A DNA stretch of 64,000 nucleotides from 'Nostoc azollae' 0708. Lineage in GTDB: Bacteria > Cyanobacteriota > Cyanobacteriia > Cyanobacteriales > Nostocaceae. Location of the stretch: positions 124,001 to 188,000 of the forward strand of contig NC_014248.1 of NCBI RefSeq assembly GCF_000196515.1, in the 5' to 3' direction. Within the stretch, counting starts at the first letter, position 1, and each line of letters opens with the position of its first letter. The notes beneath the pieces are model-generated. The model ran no database searches, was not told the origin of the DNA, and saw only the letters and a list, made by a program, of their open reading frames with translations. Position numbers and translations under genes: made by a program. Below are positions 18,148-28,065 of the stretch, piece by piece.

Positions 18148-20235
18148 ATGGAAGCAATCTATCAGTATGCCTGGCTGATTCCAGTATTACCTCTTTTGGG
18201 AGCAATGCTGGTCGGTCTAGGGCTAATCTCAAAAAATCAGGTGACAAATCGCCTGCGACAGCTTAATGCAGTGGTAATTATCTCCCTCATGGGAGCAGCT
18301 ATGGGACTGTCGTTGGCCTTGCTGTGGAGTCAATTTCAAGGACATGAGCCTTATCTCCGCACGCTGGAATGGGCAGCAGCAGGTAATTTTCACTTGACTA
18401 TGGGCTACACTATTGACCACCTAACAGCCCTGATGTTAGTAATTGTCACAACAGTAGCCTTCTTAGTCATGATTTACACTGATGGCTATATGTCCCATGA
18501 CCCTGGGTACGTGCGGTTTTACGCCTATCTCAGCTTATTTGGCTCTTCAATGTTGGGGTTGGTCGTCAGTCCCAACCTGGTACAAATTTATATCTTCTGG
18601 GAATTAGTAGGGATGTGTTCCTACCTCCTGGTTGGCTTTTGGTATGATCGCAAAGCGGCAGCAGATGCTTGTCAAAAGGCATTTGTAACTAACCGCGTTG
18701 GTGATTTTGGCCTACTTCTGGGTATTCTGGGGCTATTTTGGGCAACAGGTAGCTTTGATTTTATGATCATGGGTGATCGCCTGGCGAAACTGGTAGAAAC
18801 AGGTTCTGTGAGCAATTTTCTCGCCATCCTGTTTGCGATTTTAGTCTTCCTTGGTCCAGTTGCCAAATCTGCCCAATTCCCCCTCCACGTCTGGCTACCA
18901 GATGCAATGGAAGGTCCTACACCCATTTCTGCCCTCATCCATGCGGCGACAATGGTAGCAGCAGGTGTATTCCTGATTGCGCGCATGTACCCAGTATTTG
19001 AACACGTTCCCGCTGCAATGACCGTGATCGCTTTTACTGGGGCATTTACAGCGTTTTTGGGGGCTACAATCGCTATTACCCAAAACGATATCAAAAAGGG
19101 CTTGGCTTACTCCACCATTTCCCAACTCGGTTACATGGTAATGGCTATGGGAGTAGGCGCTTATAGTGCGGGATTATTCCACCTCATGACCCACGCCTAT
19201 TTCAAGGCGATGCTATTCTTGGGTTCAGGTTCGGTGATTCACGGTATGGAAGGCGTGGTTGGTCATGATGCTGTTTTAGCACAGGATATGCGGTTAATGG
19301 GTGGACTGCGGAAATATATGCCCGCCACCGGTATCACCTTCTTAATTGGTTGTTTGGCCATTTCCGGAATTCCTCCCTTTGCTGGTTTTTGGTCAAAAGA
19401 TGAAATTCTTGGTGCCGCTTTTGCTGCTAACCCCCTGTTGTGGTTCATTGGTTGGGTAACAGCTGGGATTACCGCTTTCTATATGTTTAGAATGTATTTC
19501 TCGACATTTGAGGGCAAATTTCGGGGTAATGATGAAAAAATCAAAACCGAACTCAAAAATGCTGCGGCTGGGGCTGCTGAAAAATTAGGTGCTGTGGAAC
19601 TAGCACCTAACTTTGGACCTGGGGCGATGAAAAAAGGTGAACTAGATAATCATTCTCATGACTCCCACGGATATCACAGCACTTCTCCCCATGAGTCTCC
19701 TTGGACAATGACTCTACCGTTGTTGGTGTTGGCTGTGCCTTCAATTTTGATTGGTTTGGTGGGTACTCCCTACGCCAATTATTTTGAGCAGTTTATCTTT
19801 TCTCCCAATGAAAGCCTGGCAGAAGTGATGGAAAAGGCTGCGGAATTTGACCCCCATGAGTTTTACATTATGGCGGGTAGTTCTGTGGCTATTTCTGTGG
19901 TGGGGATTACTTTGGCGGTGCTGATGTATTTAGCCCAGAAAATTGACCCTGCCGCGATCGCATCTAAAATCAAGCCACTGTATGAATTATCCTTGAACAA
20001 GTGGTACTTTGACGATATTTATCATCGTGTGTTTGTGCTTGGTTTGCGTCGTGTTGCTAGACAAGTGATGGAAGTTGATTTCCGCGTTGTTGACGGTGCG
20101 GTTAATTTAACTGGCTTCTTTACCTTGGTTAGTGGTGAAGGTTTGAAATACCTAGAAAACGGTCGGGTTCAATTCTATGCCTTAATTGTTTTTGGGGCTG
20201 TTTTGGGCTTGGTGATTGTTTTTGGTGTTACCTGA
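18148..20235 (+). CDS. ndhF1: NAD(P)H-quinone oxidoreductase subunit 5 (NdhF1)
   Basis: The product is 695 residues from the ATG at 18148 (a GTG directly before it adds one residue). It is a polytopic Nqo12/NuoL-type antiporter-like subunit: FWELVGMCSYLLVGFWYDR, HVWLPDAMEGPTPISALIHAATMVAAGVFLI, and a C-terminal lateral helix region with a final membrane anchor. A His/Ser-rich cytoplasmic loop lies near residues 500-530. It is the distal proton-pumping subunit of NDH-1L, used in respiration and cyclic electron flow around photosystem I. A terminator-like hairpin follows directly. Its partner ndhD1 is 16 kb away on the other strand. Confidence 0.95.
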   Translation: MEAIYQYAWLIPVLPLLGAMLVGLGLISKNQVTNRLRQLNAVVIISLMGAAMGLSLALLWSQFQGHEPYLRTLEWAAAGNFHLTMGYTIDHLTALMLVIVTTVAFLVMIYTDGYMSHDPGYVRFYAYLSLFGSSMLGLVVSPNLVQIYIFWELVGMCSYLLVGFWYDRKAAADACQKAFVTNRVGDFGLLLGILGLFWATGSFDFMIMGDRLAKLVETGSVSNFLAILFAILVFLGPVAKSAQFPLHVWLPDAMEGPTPISALIHAATMVAAGVFLIARMYPVFEHVPAAMTVIAFTGAFTAFLGATIAITQNDIKKGLAYSTISQLGYMVMAMGVGAYSAGLFHLMTHAYFKAMLFLGSGSVIHGMEGVVGHDAVLAQDMRLMGGLRKYMPATGITFLIGCLAISGIPPFAGFWSKDEILGAAFAANPLLWFIGWVTAGITAFYMFRMYFSTFEGKFRGNDEKIKTELKNAAAGAAEKLGAVELAPNFGPGAMKKGELDNHSHDSHGYHSTSPHESPWTMTLPLLVLAVPSILIGLVGTPYANYFEQFIFSPNESLAEVMEKAAEFDPHEFYIMAGSSVAISVVGITLAVLMYLAQKIDPAAIASKIKPLYELSLNKWYFDDIYHRVFVLGLRRVARQVMEVDFRVVDGAVNLTGFFTLVSGEGLKYLENGRVQFYALIVFGAVLGLVIVFGVT

Positions 20236-20243
20236 TTTTAATG

Positions 20244-20279
20244 GGGGTGGGCGTTTGTCCGCCCCTAGATTATTTTTTT
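20244..20279 (+). terminator. Terminator after ndhF1
   Basis: GGGGTGGGC (20244-20252) pairs with GTCCGCCCC (20257-20265) with two G-T wobbles and a four-base loop; TATTTTTTT follows at 20271-20279. It lies 9 bases after the ndhF1 stop. Confidence 0.65.
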
Positions 20280-20421
20280 CACGCAGAGGCGCTCCAGACG
20301 CAGAGAGTAATTTTGTTTCGCGCAATCGCTCTTAGCGATCCCGAAGGGTAGACGCTAAGGAGCAAAGGTGCAAAGTTTTAGATTTTGAATATGTGGATAC
20401 CCAATCCATCCATTAGTTATA

Positions 20422-21525
20422 GAAGTTACGCATTGACAAAAAAACTCATCCATGAGTCTTAAGCAGCAATGTAGTCGCGCACAACTAAAGTGAATAAGTT
20501 CCTTTGCAATTCATACCAATTAGAAATTATGTTTTCAGAGCGCATTGTTTCTAAACGAACAAATGCTTGAAGTGAACAAAATATCTGTGTTTCAATTCCT
20601 TGGCTATCTCTAACCATAAATCGAGAAATTCCACATACTTGTTTGATGGCTCTATGAAAACTTTCAATCCCCCAATGAGTATTATGAATTGTCACAAATT
20701 CACTTTTGGTGATTTGATTGAGAGCTTCTTCATCTGGTAGATAAACTATATAGTCTCTAGAGTCTTCTTTTTTGAAGTCTTGTCTAAACAGTTTGATCAA
20801 TCGAAATGCTCTCAAATGAGTTATCGAACCTTCATCGGTAATTTCTAAACTCCTTAATAGACAATACTTTTCCAGTTTATTTGATACAGTTCTACTTTTG
20901 TCAATCCCAAATAGAAAACCCAATTTCTGGTTTTTCGAAAATTCTCAGCTTTCTACCCCTGAATACCAACTGTCTCCTGTAACTATTCTTGGTTTTACAC
21001 CCCAATCAATCACTTCCTTGAGCATTTCCTGAAAATAATCGTTCTTCGTCTTTCCCTCCTTCTTCTCGTATATTCTGTAATTTATCGGTACTGAATTTCC
21101 ATACACATCACTGTAGTACAGTGTGATTAAATTTATTCCTTTCATGGTCTTATGATATTTCCTAGACCAAAAATAACTGATTAATTCTGCATTTTTTGGG
21201 TCACCATACAATTTTTATACTACTGTGTTATCTACACTTGAAATCCCTCCTAGTATATTTATGATTTTCTTTACTGTATCGAATAAATATTTCGGTTCCT
21301 ATCTTCTCTCTGAGCAATAATCTATTCACACTGTCATGTGAAACGTTTTCCAACATCTCTCCCAATCTACAACGTCCCCGATGCTTTGGTTCTGATAGCA
21401 AAAACAGAGTGTAATGTTCCAGATTGCATTCTGCTGTAGAAGGTTTAGTTATTTCTCTAATTCTCCTAAGTAGATAACATTTTTTACCACTACACTATTT
21501 TGCTACTTTCTCAATGCGTAAGTCC
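20422..21525 (-). mobile_element. IS-A, left copy (IS701/IS4-like DDE element, inactive)
   Basis: Terminal inverted repeats are GAAGTTACGCATTGA (left) and GGACTTACGCATTGA (right, read inwards), with TA flanking both ends. It is nearly identical to the inverted copy at 42814-43950 except for a 24-base deletion near the transposase C-terminus, a 9-base difference and substitutions near the right end. Both copies share the same inactivating changes. The family assignment is by overall transposase look and is tentative. Confidence 0.85.
20459..21470 (-). pseudogene. Transposase of IS-A left copy, broken
   Basis: Pieces are readable in order: ITKPSTAECNLEHYTLFLL, then a frameshift, then a stop (TAA) just before LYGDPKNAELISYFW. 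After VTGDSWYSGVES comes a TGA, and then the part ending HWGIESFHRAIKQVCGI, with the Glu of the DDE triad and a basic helix. GDSWYSG carries a catalytic-type Asp. The C-terminus ends VVRDYIAA because of the 24-base deletion relative to the other copy. It cannot make an active enzyme. Confidence 0.85.
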
Positions 21526-21540
21526 TAATTCTCTAAGAAT

Positions 21541-21563
21541 TCAGGAGTCAGGAGTCAGGAGTG
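21541..21563. repeat. Short tandem repeat (TCAGGAG) x3
   Basis: Three copies of TCAGGAG begin 15 bases beyond the right end of IS-A. STRR-type. Confidence 0.8.
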
Positions 21564-21715
21564 AGAATGTTTGAGAAATTGGTTAATTATCAGTATTTTT
21601 GGCGTTAACCTGAAAAAGATAACTGCTGTTCGCGTAGAGTGCCGTTAGGCATTAGCTGAATGCTTACCAAATTCTAAACTCTATTTCCCGATAACTGATA
21701 GTTTAAAATTTGGTT

Positions 21716-22435
21716 CTAACCTTGACTGTGTAACCTACTCATTTCGTACTGCACATCTAAAGCAATTTGCAAAGCTTCATTTAATAATCGTCCATGTTCA
21801 GTTGCTTGTTCAGTAACTTGCATAGATGTTAAAGTAGCCAAATTATTGGTAAATAACTCAGAATTACTTAAAATGAAATTCTTATTTTCTCGTAAAATTC
21901 GTTCTGTTTTTAATGCCCTTACTAAATCTAATTTTGTAAGGTTCAGAGCTTCAATCACTTTTTTTCTTTGCTTGATACCTACTTCTAAATTACCAGCTTC
22001 TTCTATTTGGTCGTTAATATTTATAGCGTTAATTACATCATTGTATCGTTTCACATCACTAAGTAAAATTCCCAAAGAATTTGTCATATTACTTTTGAGA
22101 AAATTACTTTTAATCTTCCACACCATATATAAGATTGTCTGGATAAAACCACCTATCCAGATACTAAGTAAAATTAATAGTATCCCAGATGGTATAGGAA
22201 TTTTAATAACAAACATTTTGAGAAAAATATCAAATAAAAGATATAGAGAGACAAAAGTACAACAGCCAATAAAAACTACAGTGGCACCTTCAGTAACTCG
22301 CATCTTTTCTATTAAGTATTCTCCCCATTTACCTAGATACTTTGTAATAAGTATCAATTCATTATTAACAGGTAAATTAGTTAATTTATCTAACTGTTGA
22401 TGACTAATTTCCAGGCCTTCTAAATCATCGCGCAC
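21716..22435 (-). CDS. Hypothetical membrane protein, two helices plus helical tail
   Basis: The product has 239 residues. Two hydrophobic segments at about 50-75 (ATVVFIGCCTFVSLYLLFDI) and 80-105 (IPSGILLILLSIWIGGFIQT) are followed by a long charged helical region rich in Lys, Glu and Asn that may form a coiled coil. No catalytic motif is seen and I do not recognise the family. The gene is alone, with about 210 bases to the next minus-strand gene, which also encodes a short membrane protein. Confidence 0.65.
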   Translation of the reverse strand: MRDDLEGLEISHQQLDKLTNLPVNNELILITKYLGKWGEYLIEKMRVTEGATVVFIGCCTFVSLYLLFDIFLKMFVIKIPIPSGILLILLSIWIGGFIQTILYMVWKIKSNFLKSNMTNSLGILLSDVKRYNDVINAININDQIEEAGNLEVGIKQRKKVIEALNLTKLDLVRALKTERILRENKNFILSNSELFTNNLATLTSMQVTEQATEHGRLLNEALQIALDVQYEMSRLHSQG

Positions 22436-22650
22436 AGTTTCCTAAACCTCATTTAAATAGTAATTTACTCTAATATAGCAATCAAATTTCGGGAATGGTA
22501 ATCAGCATGTTATTTTACCAAAACTTTATCTAAATTAGATAAAAAATAGATTTTTCCCAGATGAGAGTTTATTAAAACTATGCTTCAATCAATTATTATA
22601 GTTTAACGCCCAGGATAGATGACAGCAAATATTAATACTTGCAAATGAAT

Positions 22651-23040
22651 TTATGTATTAATAATAGCGAATAAATAAAATCCAGTCACAGTAAATATCA
22701 AGAGGACAGTAGCAGCATAAACTATGACATCTCTGAGAATAAATAAGATCCAATCTTTCCTAAGGTCCTGTTTAAATTTGATTTCCCTTAACTTGCGCTC
22801 AAGTTCTACATCTTCTTTAGCAGGAAAATTAACGGTATTACTGGCATATGTATTATCAAAAATTTCTGCTGTACTCTGTGTGTGATCTTCAGTTTCTAGA
22901 GTTTCAGCAAAACTTTGTAATTCCTGATTTCTTTGAGTTGAAACAATTGGTAGGCTGTACTGATTTATGGCTTTTATTTCTTTTTTGATCGCTTTCTTAA
23001 CAACTTTAACCACCAATGCTTCCAAACTTTTATCAGCCAT
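22651..23040 (-). CDS. Small hypothetical protein with C-terminal membrane anchor
   Basis: The product has 129 residues. The N-terminus is basic and helical (VVKVVKKAIKKEIKAI), the middle acidic, and one hydrophobic helix closes the protein (DVIVYAATVLLIFTVTGFYL, about 103-122), so it should be tail-anchored in a membrane. The family was not recognised. Confidence 0.6.
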   Translation of the reverse strand: MADKSLEALVVKVVKKAIKKEIKAINQYSLPIVSTQRNQELQSFAETLETEDHTQSTAEIFDNTYASNTVNFPAKEDVELERKLREIKFKQDLRKDWILFILRDVIVYAATVLLIFTVTGFYLFAIINT

Positions 23041-23253
23041 CTGTTTTTAAGTTAAATAACTTCTATTGTGACATTATTAAGTATAGTTCAATTGCTTGAC
23101 CAACAACTTATGTTAAGGCTACAGCAATGAAAACTTTAAGTACACAATATTGCAGGTTGTAGGCAGTACAAAAGAAGCGTAAAAACTTCACTGCTGATTT
23201 TTGCTGTATGATTAAATGAAAGCCAAGTCAAGTTAATTAGGGTAAAGGTAAAA

Positions 23254-23547
23254 ATGGTAACCGTGGTTGTCCTATTTAACATCATCCTCTCCCTGATCCT
23301 CTTTTATGTAGCTTGGCAAGTTTGTCAACTTACGCACAAACTGGGAATTATTGCAGATAGGTTAAATTCCTATGAACACGCTACTTATGTTGTCCTGTCT
23401 ACAGCACCAGCAAAGATTTATACAGGACAACAGCAAATTTATAACTTGCGGCAGAAAAATCAAAACCTCAAACTTCAAATTCAACAAGTGCGGCAGATTC
23501 TGAACCTCCTGCTACTGGGGAGAAAAATTTGGCAGAGGTATCTGTGA
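23254..23547 (+). CDS. Small conserved-type membrane protein with coiled-coil tail
   Basis: The product has 97 residues. One N-terminal membrane helix (VTVVVLFNIILSLILFYVAW) precedes an amphipathic region and a Gln-rich helix (YNLRQKNQNLKLQIQQVRQI) likely to form a coiled coil, then a basic end. An AGGGTAAAGG purine stretch lies upstream of the ATG. Membrane topology is the only supported property. Confidence 0.65.
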   Translation: MVTVVVLFNIILSLILFYVAWQVCQLTHKLGIIADRLNSYEHATYVVLSTAPAKIYTGQQQIYNLRQKNQNLKLQIQQVRQILNLLLLGRKIWQRYL

Positions 23548-23927
23548 CCGAAAACAGAGTGTGGGGTGTAGGGGTGTAGGGAAAAATGGTTTGTCCCACA
23601 CCCAAAAAGGTACAAGCCGAGATCTTTCACTTCGTTCAGGAGGCTTTGCGATTTATTGATGGAGAAGAGAGAGTGTGTTCCCGTAGCGTGCCGAAGGTAT
23701 CAAGCTCCTGGATTTATCAGTGGGGTCTTCAATTTTGAATTTTTAATTTTGTTGGTGTAGCCTGCTGTAAGAACTATTTTTAATTCCCCGAAGGGGTTTA
23801 TCTGAATCATTAAAAGCAAGTTCACATACTGATACATTGTCAGCAGAGATTGACCATATAAAATCCTCTTACTATTGCCAGCGGATAAAACCCACCTAAA
23901 ATGGGTATAAGGAGATAAACAATAACA
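23548..23927. repeat. Spacer with dispersed repeats
   Basis: Contains GGTGTAGGGGTGTAGGG at about 23565, a block at 23621-23662 (GATCTTTCACTTCGTTCAGG then GGCTTTGCGATTTATTGATG) that recurs at 47886-47930, and a CCCGTAGCGTGCCGAAGG palindrome-type repeat near 23683. No gene except the promoter region for the next gene. Confidence 0.65.
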
Positions 23928-24281
23928 ATGTCTAATAACCGTTCTGGAGTATTTATTGGCGGCTTGATGCTAGGGGCTACTATCGGTGCTTTAACCGGGT
24001 TGCTGGCTGCTCCCCGCGCAGGCCGAGAAACGCGCAAACTGTTGAAAAAATCTGCTGATGCTTTACCGGAATTGGCAGAGGATATATCTACAACTGTGCA
24101 CATTCAAGCAGACCGACTTTCTGCCAGCGCACTAAGAAATTGGGATGATACTTTAGAGAGATTGCGGATAGCGATAGCAGCTGGAGTCGATGCTACTCAA
24201 CGTGAAAGCGGAGCCCTCAGACGGCAAAATTCTGCTGAAAGCGAAAGCGCAGATCCTCTAGTCCAGCATCTGGAACGCTGA
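23928..24281 (+). CDS. YtxH-domain protein
   Basis: The product has 117 residues. The N-terminus has a Gly-rich membrane helix (VFIGGLMLGATIGALTGLLA, about 8-27) followed by APRAGRETRKLLKKSADALP, the hallmark of YtxH (gas-vesicle-like/stress) proteins. The remainder is helical and charged. Members are membrane-anchored and often general-stress induced; the molecular role is unknown. It is followed at 195 bases by a DUF948 gene in the same direction, a pairing that makes a functional link plausible. Confidence 0.85.
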   Translation: MSNNRSGVFIGGLMLGATIGALTGLLAAPRAGRETRKLLKKSADALPELAEDISTTVHIQADRLSASALRNWDDTLERLRIAIAAGVDATQRESGALRRQNSAESESADPLVQHLER

Positions 24282-24475
24282 TAAATAGCACAATCGTGAT
24301 AGATCAATACTTTTTTGCTAACATAAAGCTCACAATCTAGGATTCTCAGCATCGTCAACAACTAAAAAATCTGATTGTTTTGTTCTTTTGTAACTGGATG
24401 CAAGTTTTCCTATGTTTCCAGCATATCATTTTTTGTTAGGAAAAGTTACAAAAATCAGCGTTTTGGCTACTGTTT

Positions 24476-25054
24476 ATGAACCCTCTGTTTTGGCTGGGAC
24501 TGTCCATCCTCTTAGTCGCTGCTAGTTTAACTGCTGTATTAGTAGTGGCTATACCCGCTTTGCAGGAGTTAGCTCGCGCTGCTCGCAGTGCCGAAAAGTT
24601 GTTTGATACTCTCTCAAGGGAGTTACCACCCACTCTTAACGCTATTCGCAATACCAGTTTAGAAATAACAGATTTAACCGATGATGTGAGTGAAGGTGTC
24701 AAAAGCGCCAGTCAAGTCGTAAAACAAGCAGATCAAAGCCTGGATAGCGCCAGAAAACAAGCACAGAATATTCAATCCAGCACACGCAGCGTGTTAGTAG
24801 GAATAAGAACTGCGTGGCTAACTTTTACGAGTCAAAGAACTAATAAACGCAGCAGCATAGAACGCTTACCAATAAATGATCAAGCACAGCTAACCTTACG
24901 AGAGCGAGAAATGCTGAGGCGAGAAAATAGGCGCACAGAACAAGAAACGTACCGCAACAATAATGGTTACAACAAAGCTGTGAATTGGGAAAATGATTTT
25001 AATGAGGGAGACTTAGTTTCCAAATCAGCCCCCTTGGAAGATTGGTCTGATTGA
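24476..25054 (+). CDS. DUF948-domain membrane protein
   Basis: The product has 192 residues. One N-terminal membrane helix (FWLGLSILLVAASLTAVLVV) precedes a long amphipathic helix with the DUF948 pattern (ARAARSAEKLFDTLSRELPP, TSLEITDLTDDVSEGVKSAS) and a basic, Arg/Asn-rich C-terminus. DUF948 proteins resemble the coiled part of methyl-accepting proteins but lack a signalling tip. Role unknown. Confidence 0.85.
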   Translation: MNPLFWLGLSILLVAASLTAVLVVAIPALQELARAARSAEKLFDTLSRELPPTLNAIRNTSLEITDLTDDVSEGVKSASQVVKQADQSLDSARKQAQNIQSSTRSVLVGIRTAWLTFTSQRTNKRSSIERLPINDQAQLTLREREMLRRENRRTEQETYRNNNGYNKAVNWENDFNEGDLVSKSAPLEDWSD

Positions 25055-25103
25055 TAGAGGGTGAGGGAGAGAGATGGGGAGGATGGGGGAGTAATTTCTT
25101 CTG

Positions 25104-25143
25104 TCACCTGTCACCTGTTCCCTGTTCCCTGTTCCCTGTTCCC
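25104..25143. repeat. Tandem heptamer repeat (TCACCTG/TTCCCTG)
   Basis: Two TCACCTG units run directly into three to four TTCCCTG units, an STRR array switching unit part-way. A related GGTGACA array is at about 50996-51024. Confidence 0.85.
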
Positions 25144-25247
25144 TTAGATTAGAGTAAAGTAAACAAGTGTAAAGAAGTATCACTTTTCTCGTACTCTTTA
25201 AAAACAACTTGTTCACTTCTACCCTTAATTTTTGTATAAAAAATTCC

Positions 25248-26057
25248 ATGCAGCTTTGTTTTTGGCGACGATTTTTGGTATCCCTTGCAGTATTTTTCTT
25301 TGCTGGATCAATTTGGGCGATTAATTCTCCATCAGCCCTAGCTTATGAAAACCCGGATTTACTACCTGAAAGATTTACTCCAGTTGTGGATTTGGCCAAA
25401 ACTCTCCCTGACCCCCAGGAGGAGAAATTAGTCCAAGAGTTAGAACAGTTTGAAACTAATACTGGCTGGAAATTGCGAGTATTAACCCAGTACGATCGCA
25501 CCCCAGGGAGAGCGGTAATCAAATATTGGGGTTTAGATGACAAAAGTATTCTGTTGGTTGCAGATGCTCGTGGTGGTAATATTCTCAGCTTTAGCGTGGG
25601 TGAAGCGGTTTATGAACTTTTACCACGCACATTCTGGATTGAACTGCAAACCCGTTTTGGTAATTTGTACTTTGTGCGGGAACAAGGAGAAGACCAAGCC
25701 ATTCTGCAAGCTTTGGATTCAGTGAAAGGCTGTTTACTCAAAGGTGGTTGTAATGTCGTTCCTGGACTACCAAGGGAACAATGGATTCTCACCGTGATTA
25801 CTTCAGCTGTTGGTGGAGTCATTTGTGGCTTTGCTGCTCAACCCCGCAATGATAAACAAATTTTTGCTTGGCAATGGGCGTTAATTTTCTCACCTTTGTG
25901 GGGAATTTTGTTTATTGCTTTCGGTATTGCACCGGTAATAACTCGTACCAGTGATTGGGTGCCTCTGGTTCGTAATATTTCCGCCTTTTTAATTGGTGTT
26001 TTGGTTGCCTATTTATCTCCTGTTTTCAGTCGTCCTTCTTCCAGTACTGAGTCTTGA
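25248..26057 (+). CDS. TPM-domain protein, Psb32-like (photosystem II repair)
   Basis: The product is 269 residues from the ATG at 25248; a longer frame from 25209 would place a hydrophilic leader before the signal peptide. The signal sequence (FLVSLAVFFFAGSIWAI, cleavage near ALA-YE) precedes a TPM domain (VVDLAKTLPDPQEEKLVQEL, WKLRVLTQYDRTPGRA) and two to three C-terminal membrane helices (WALIFSPLWGILFIAFGIA). This matches Psb32/TLP18.3-type thylakoid lumen proteins, which help photosystem II repair after photodamage. It is preceded by an STRR array. Confidence 0.85.
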   Translation: MQLCFWRRFLVSLAVFFFAGSIWAINSPSALAYENPDLLPERFTPVVDLAKTLPDPQEEKLVQELEQFETNTGWKLRVLTQYDRTPGRAVIKYWGLDDKSILLVADARGGNILSFSVGEAVYELLPRTFWIELQTRFGNLYFVREQGEDQAILQALDSVKGCLLKGGCNVVPGLPREQWILTVITSAVGGVICGFAAQPRNDKQIFAWQWALIFSPLWGILFIAFGIAPVITRTSDWVPLVRNISAFLIGVLVAYLSPVFSRPSSSTES

Positions 26058-26082
26058 GTCAGTTATCAGTTGTCAGTTTTTA

Positions 26083-26230
26083 TAAAAAAATAGGCTGAAA
26101 GCCCCGGATTTATCCGTGGGGTGAATCTAATAATCCAAAATCTAAAATCCAAAATCCTGTGAGAGGGTGACTGGCGTTCGCGTAGCGTGCCGGAGGCATA
26201 CCCAAAGGGGGCAAGCCTGATTAAGGAAGT
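26083..26230. repeat. Dispersed intergenic repeats
   Basis: AGCCCCGGATTTATCCGTGG at about 26098-26117 is the inverted partner of the block at 7910-7950. GTTCGCGTAGCGTGCCGGAG at about 26174-26193 belongs to a palindrome family also seen at about 21629, 23680 and (inverted) 59833. Confidence 0.65.
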
Positions 26231-26290
26231 TTTGATGATGAATGTAGAATCTCCGTGGCTTTAGCCTGGAGAGTGTCAATAGTTAGCAAG

Positions 26291-26785
26291 CTATGCAGGT
26301 GTAAACTTCAAAGATACACCATTCATACAGTAACGGAAGCCAGTAGGTCTGGGTCCATCATTAAAAACATGGCCTAAATGTCCACCACAACGACTGCAAT
26401 GTACTTCCGTTCTAGTCATGAAAAATGACCGATCTACAGTAGTAGCGATCGCACCCTCAATTGGTTTAAAAAAGCTTGGCCAGCCAGTACCACTGTCAAA
26501 CTTGGTATCTGATGTAAATAAAGCCTGTCCACACCCAGCACATACATAAGTACCCGGCTCATAAGTTTTATCCAGAGGACTAGTATGAGCGCGTTCTGTA
26601 CCATGTTTCCGCAGGACCTGAAACTGTTCCGATGTTAAAATCGTTTTCCACTCTTCTTCAGGTTTGGTAACTTCAAACTTAGTATCTGCATCTGCCATAT
26701 TTTCAGAACTCCCATTGATATAACGTAAAAAAAAGGCTGTGCCAACCAATACGGCACTAATTTGTAAAAAATGGCGTTTCTCCAT
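26291..26785 (-). CDS. msrB: Peptide-methionine (R)-S-oxide reductase
   Basis: The product is 164 residues from the ATG at 26785 (a longer frame begins at 26827, but [20 protein letters not shown] is a proper signal/anchor start). The MsrB core is complete: the zinc cysteines in CAGCG and CSRCG, GTGWPSF, and the catalytic Cys in [11 protein letters not shown]. It reduces the R epimer of methionine sulfoxide in oxidised proteins. The leader suggests export to, or anchoring at, the membrane, so it probably protects periplasmic or lumenal proteins. Confidence 0.92.
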   Translation of the reverse strand: MEKRHFLQISAVLVGTAFFLRYINGSSENMADADTKFEVTKPEEEWKTILTSEQFQVLRKHGTERAHTSPLDKTYEPGTYVCAGCGQALFTSDTKFDSGTGWPSFFKPIEGAIATTVDRSFFMTRTEVHCSRCGGHLGHVFNDGPRPTGFRYCMNGVSLKFTPA

Positions 26786-27037
26786 ATATCTATTATTTGC
26801 TATTTTTTCCTTCCTTAGCCAACTCATCCCCGATCAGGATTGATCGATCATCAGCGATCGCTCTGAAAAATACCTGATAACTGGATTAAAATTAGTTAAA
26901 AAGGTTAAATAGCCAAAGCAAATAGTTGAAGGCGATGCCTACAATTAGCGGAGTCATTGTACAACACAGCTCCTTTCTTCTGAAGTAATGTATCCTAATC
27001 TTCAAACAGGCCATACAAATTTATAACTGCCATCCCA

Positions 27038-27811
27038 ATGTGTCAACTGCTAGGAATGAACTGCAATATACCAACGGATATTTGCTTCTCCTTTGAAGGG
27101 TTTTCAGCCAGAGGAGGAAAAACCGATGAACATAGCGATGGTTGGGGTATTGCTTTTTTTGAAGGTAAAGGATGTCGGATTTTTTTAGATGCCAAACCCT
27201 CCGTAGCTTCTCCACTGGCAGAATTAGTTCGACGCTATCCCATCCACTCTACCCATGTCATAGCCCATATTCGTAAAGCTACCCAAGGTAAAATAGCCCT
27301 AGAAAACTGTCATCCCTTCCAACGGGAACTTTGGGGTAGGTATTGGGCATTTGCTCATAACGGTAATTTACCAGATTTTCATCCAGAAAATTATGGCATT
27401 TTTCAACCTGTAGGTGACACAGATAGTGAACAAGCATTTTGCTTAATTCTCAACACCTTAAGAGCTAGTTTTCCCGATGGTAAACCACCCTTAAAGTTAC
27501 TTTATCCTGTATTAAGTAAAGTAACGGAAGAATTAGCATCAATAGGTATTTTAAACTACCTGCTATCTGATGGAGAACATTTCTTTACTCACTGCTCTAC
27601 CAAACTCTGTTACATTATCCGACAAGCACCATTTGCCGCCGCACACTTAATTGATGAAGAGATGATAGTTGATTTTACTGAACTAGCTACACCAAGCGAT
27701 CGCGTTGCCATCATTGTCACTACTCCCCTCACAGATAACGAAGTTTGGACACCAATTCCACCAGGAGAAATATTAGTATTTCAAGATGGTTTACCACTCA
27801 GATGGATATAA
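27038..27811 (+). CDS. Class II glutamine amidotransferase (YafJ-like)
   Basis: The product has 257 residues starting MCQLLGMNC, so the catalytic cysteine is exposed after removal of Met. GGKTDEHSDGWGIAFFEG, IAHIRKATQG and HNGNLPDF mark the Ntn-hydrolase glutaminase fold of the YafJ/EgtC group. There is no synthase domain, so the acceptor is unknown. It is transcribed away from msrB with a 250-base spacer. Confidence 0.88.
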   Translation: MCQLLGMNCNIPTDICFSFEGFSARGGKTDEHSDGWGIAFFEGKGCRIFLDAKPSVASPLAELVRRYPIHSTHVIAHIRKATQGKIALENCHPFQRELWGRYWAFAHNGNLPDFHPENYGIFQPVGDTDSEQAFCLILNTLRASFPDGKPPLKLLYPVLSKVTEELASIGILNYLLSDGEHFFTHCSTKLCYIIRQAPFAAAHLIDEEMIVDFTELATPSDRVAIIVTTPLTDNEVWTPIPPGEILVFQDGLPLRWI

Positions 27812-28065
27812 GGAATTAATCAACGAACAATTGATAACAAACTCTGATTCATTTTAGCACCTAAATCCCAAAAAGTATATTTACCAATAGACTTGTCCAC
27901 ACAATATAAAAAGCTTACTGTGAAAGCGTTACATGAACTATAACTGGGATGAAATACTAATTATGGCTGAAGGCAAAAATAAGGATTTGGGGGTGAAAAT
28001 ATGAAAATTATTAAAGGTGTTGAGAAACATAGCTTTCTAAAAGAGATAATCTAAAGGCTGATGAT

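Noticed and set aside
18672-19125. Minus-strand frames of 76 and 140 codons within ndhF1
   Set aside because: They are shadows of the strongly conserved ndhF1 coding sequence.
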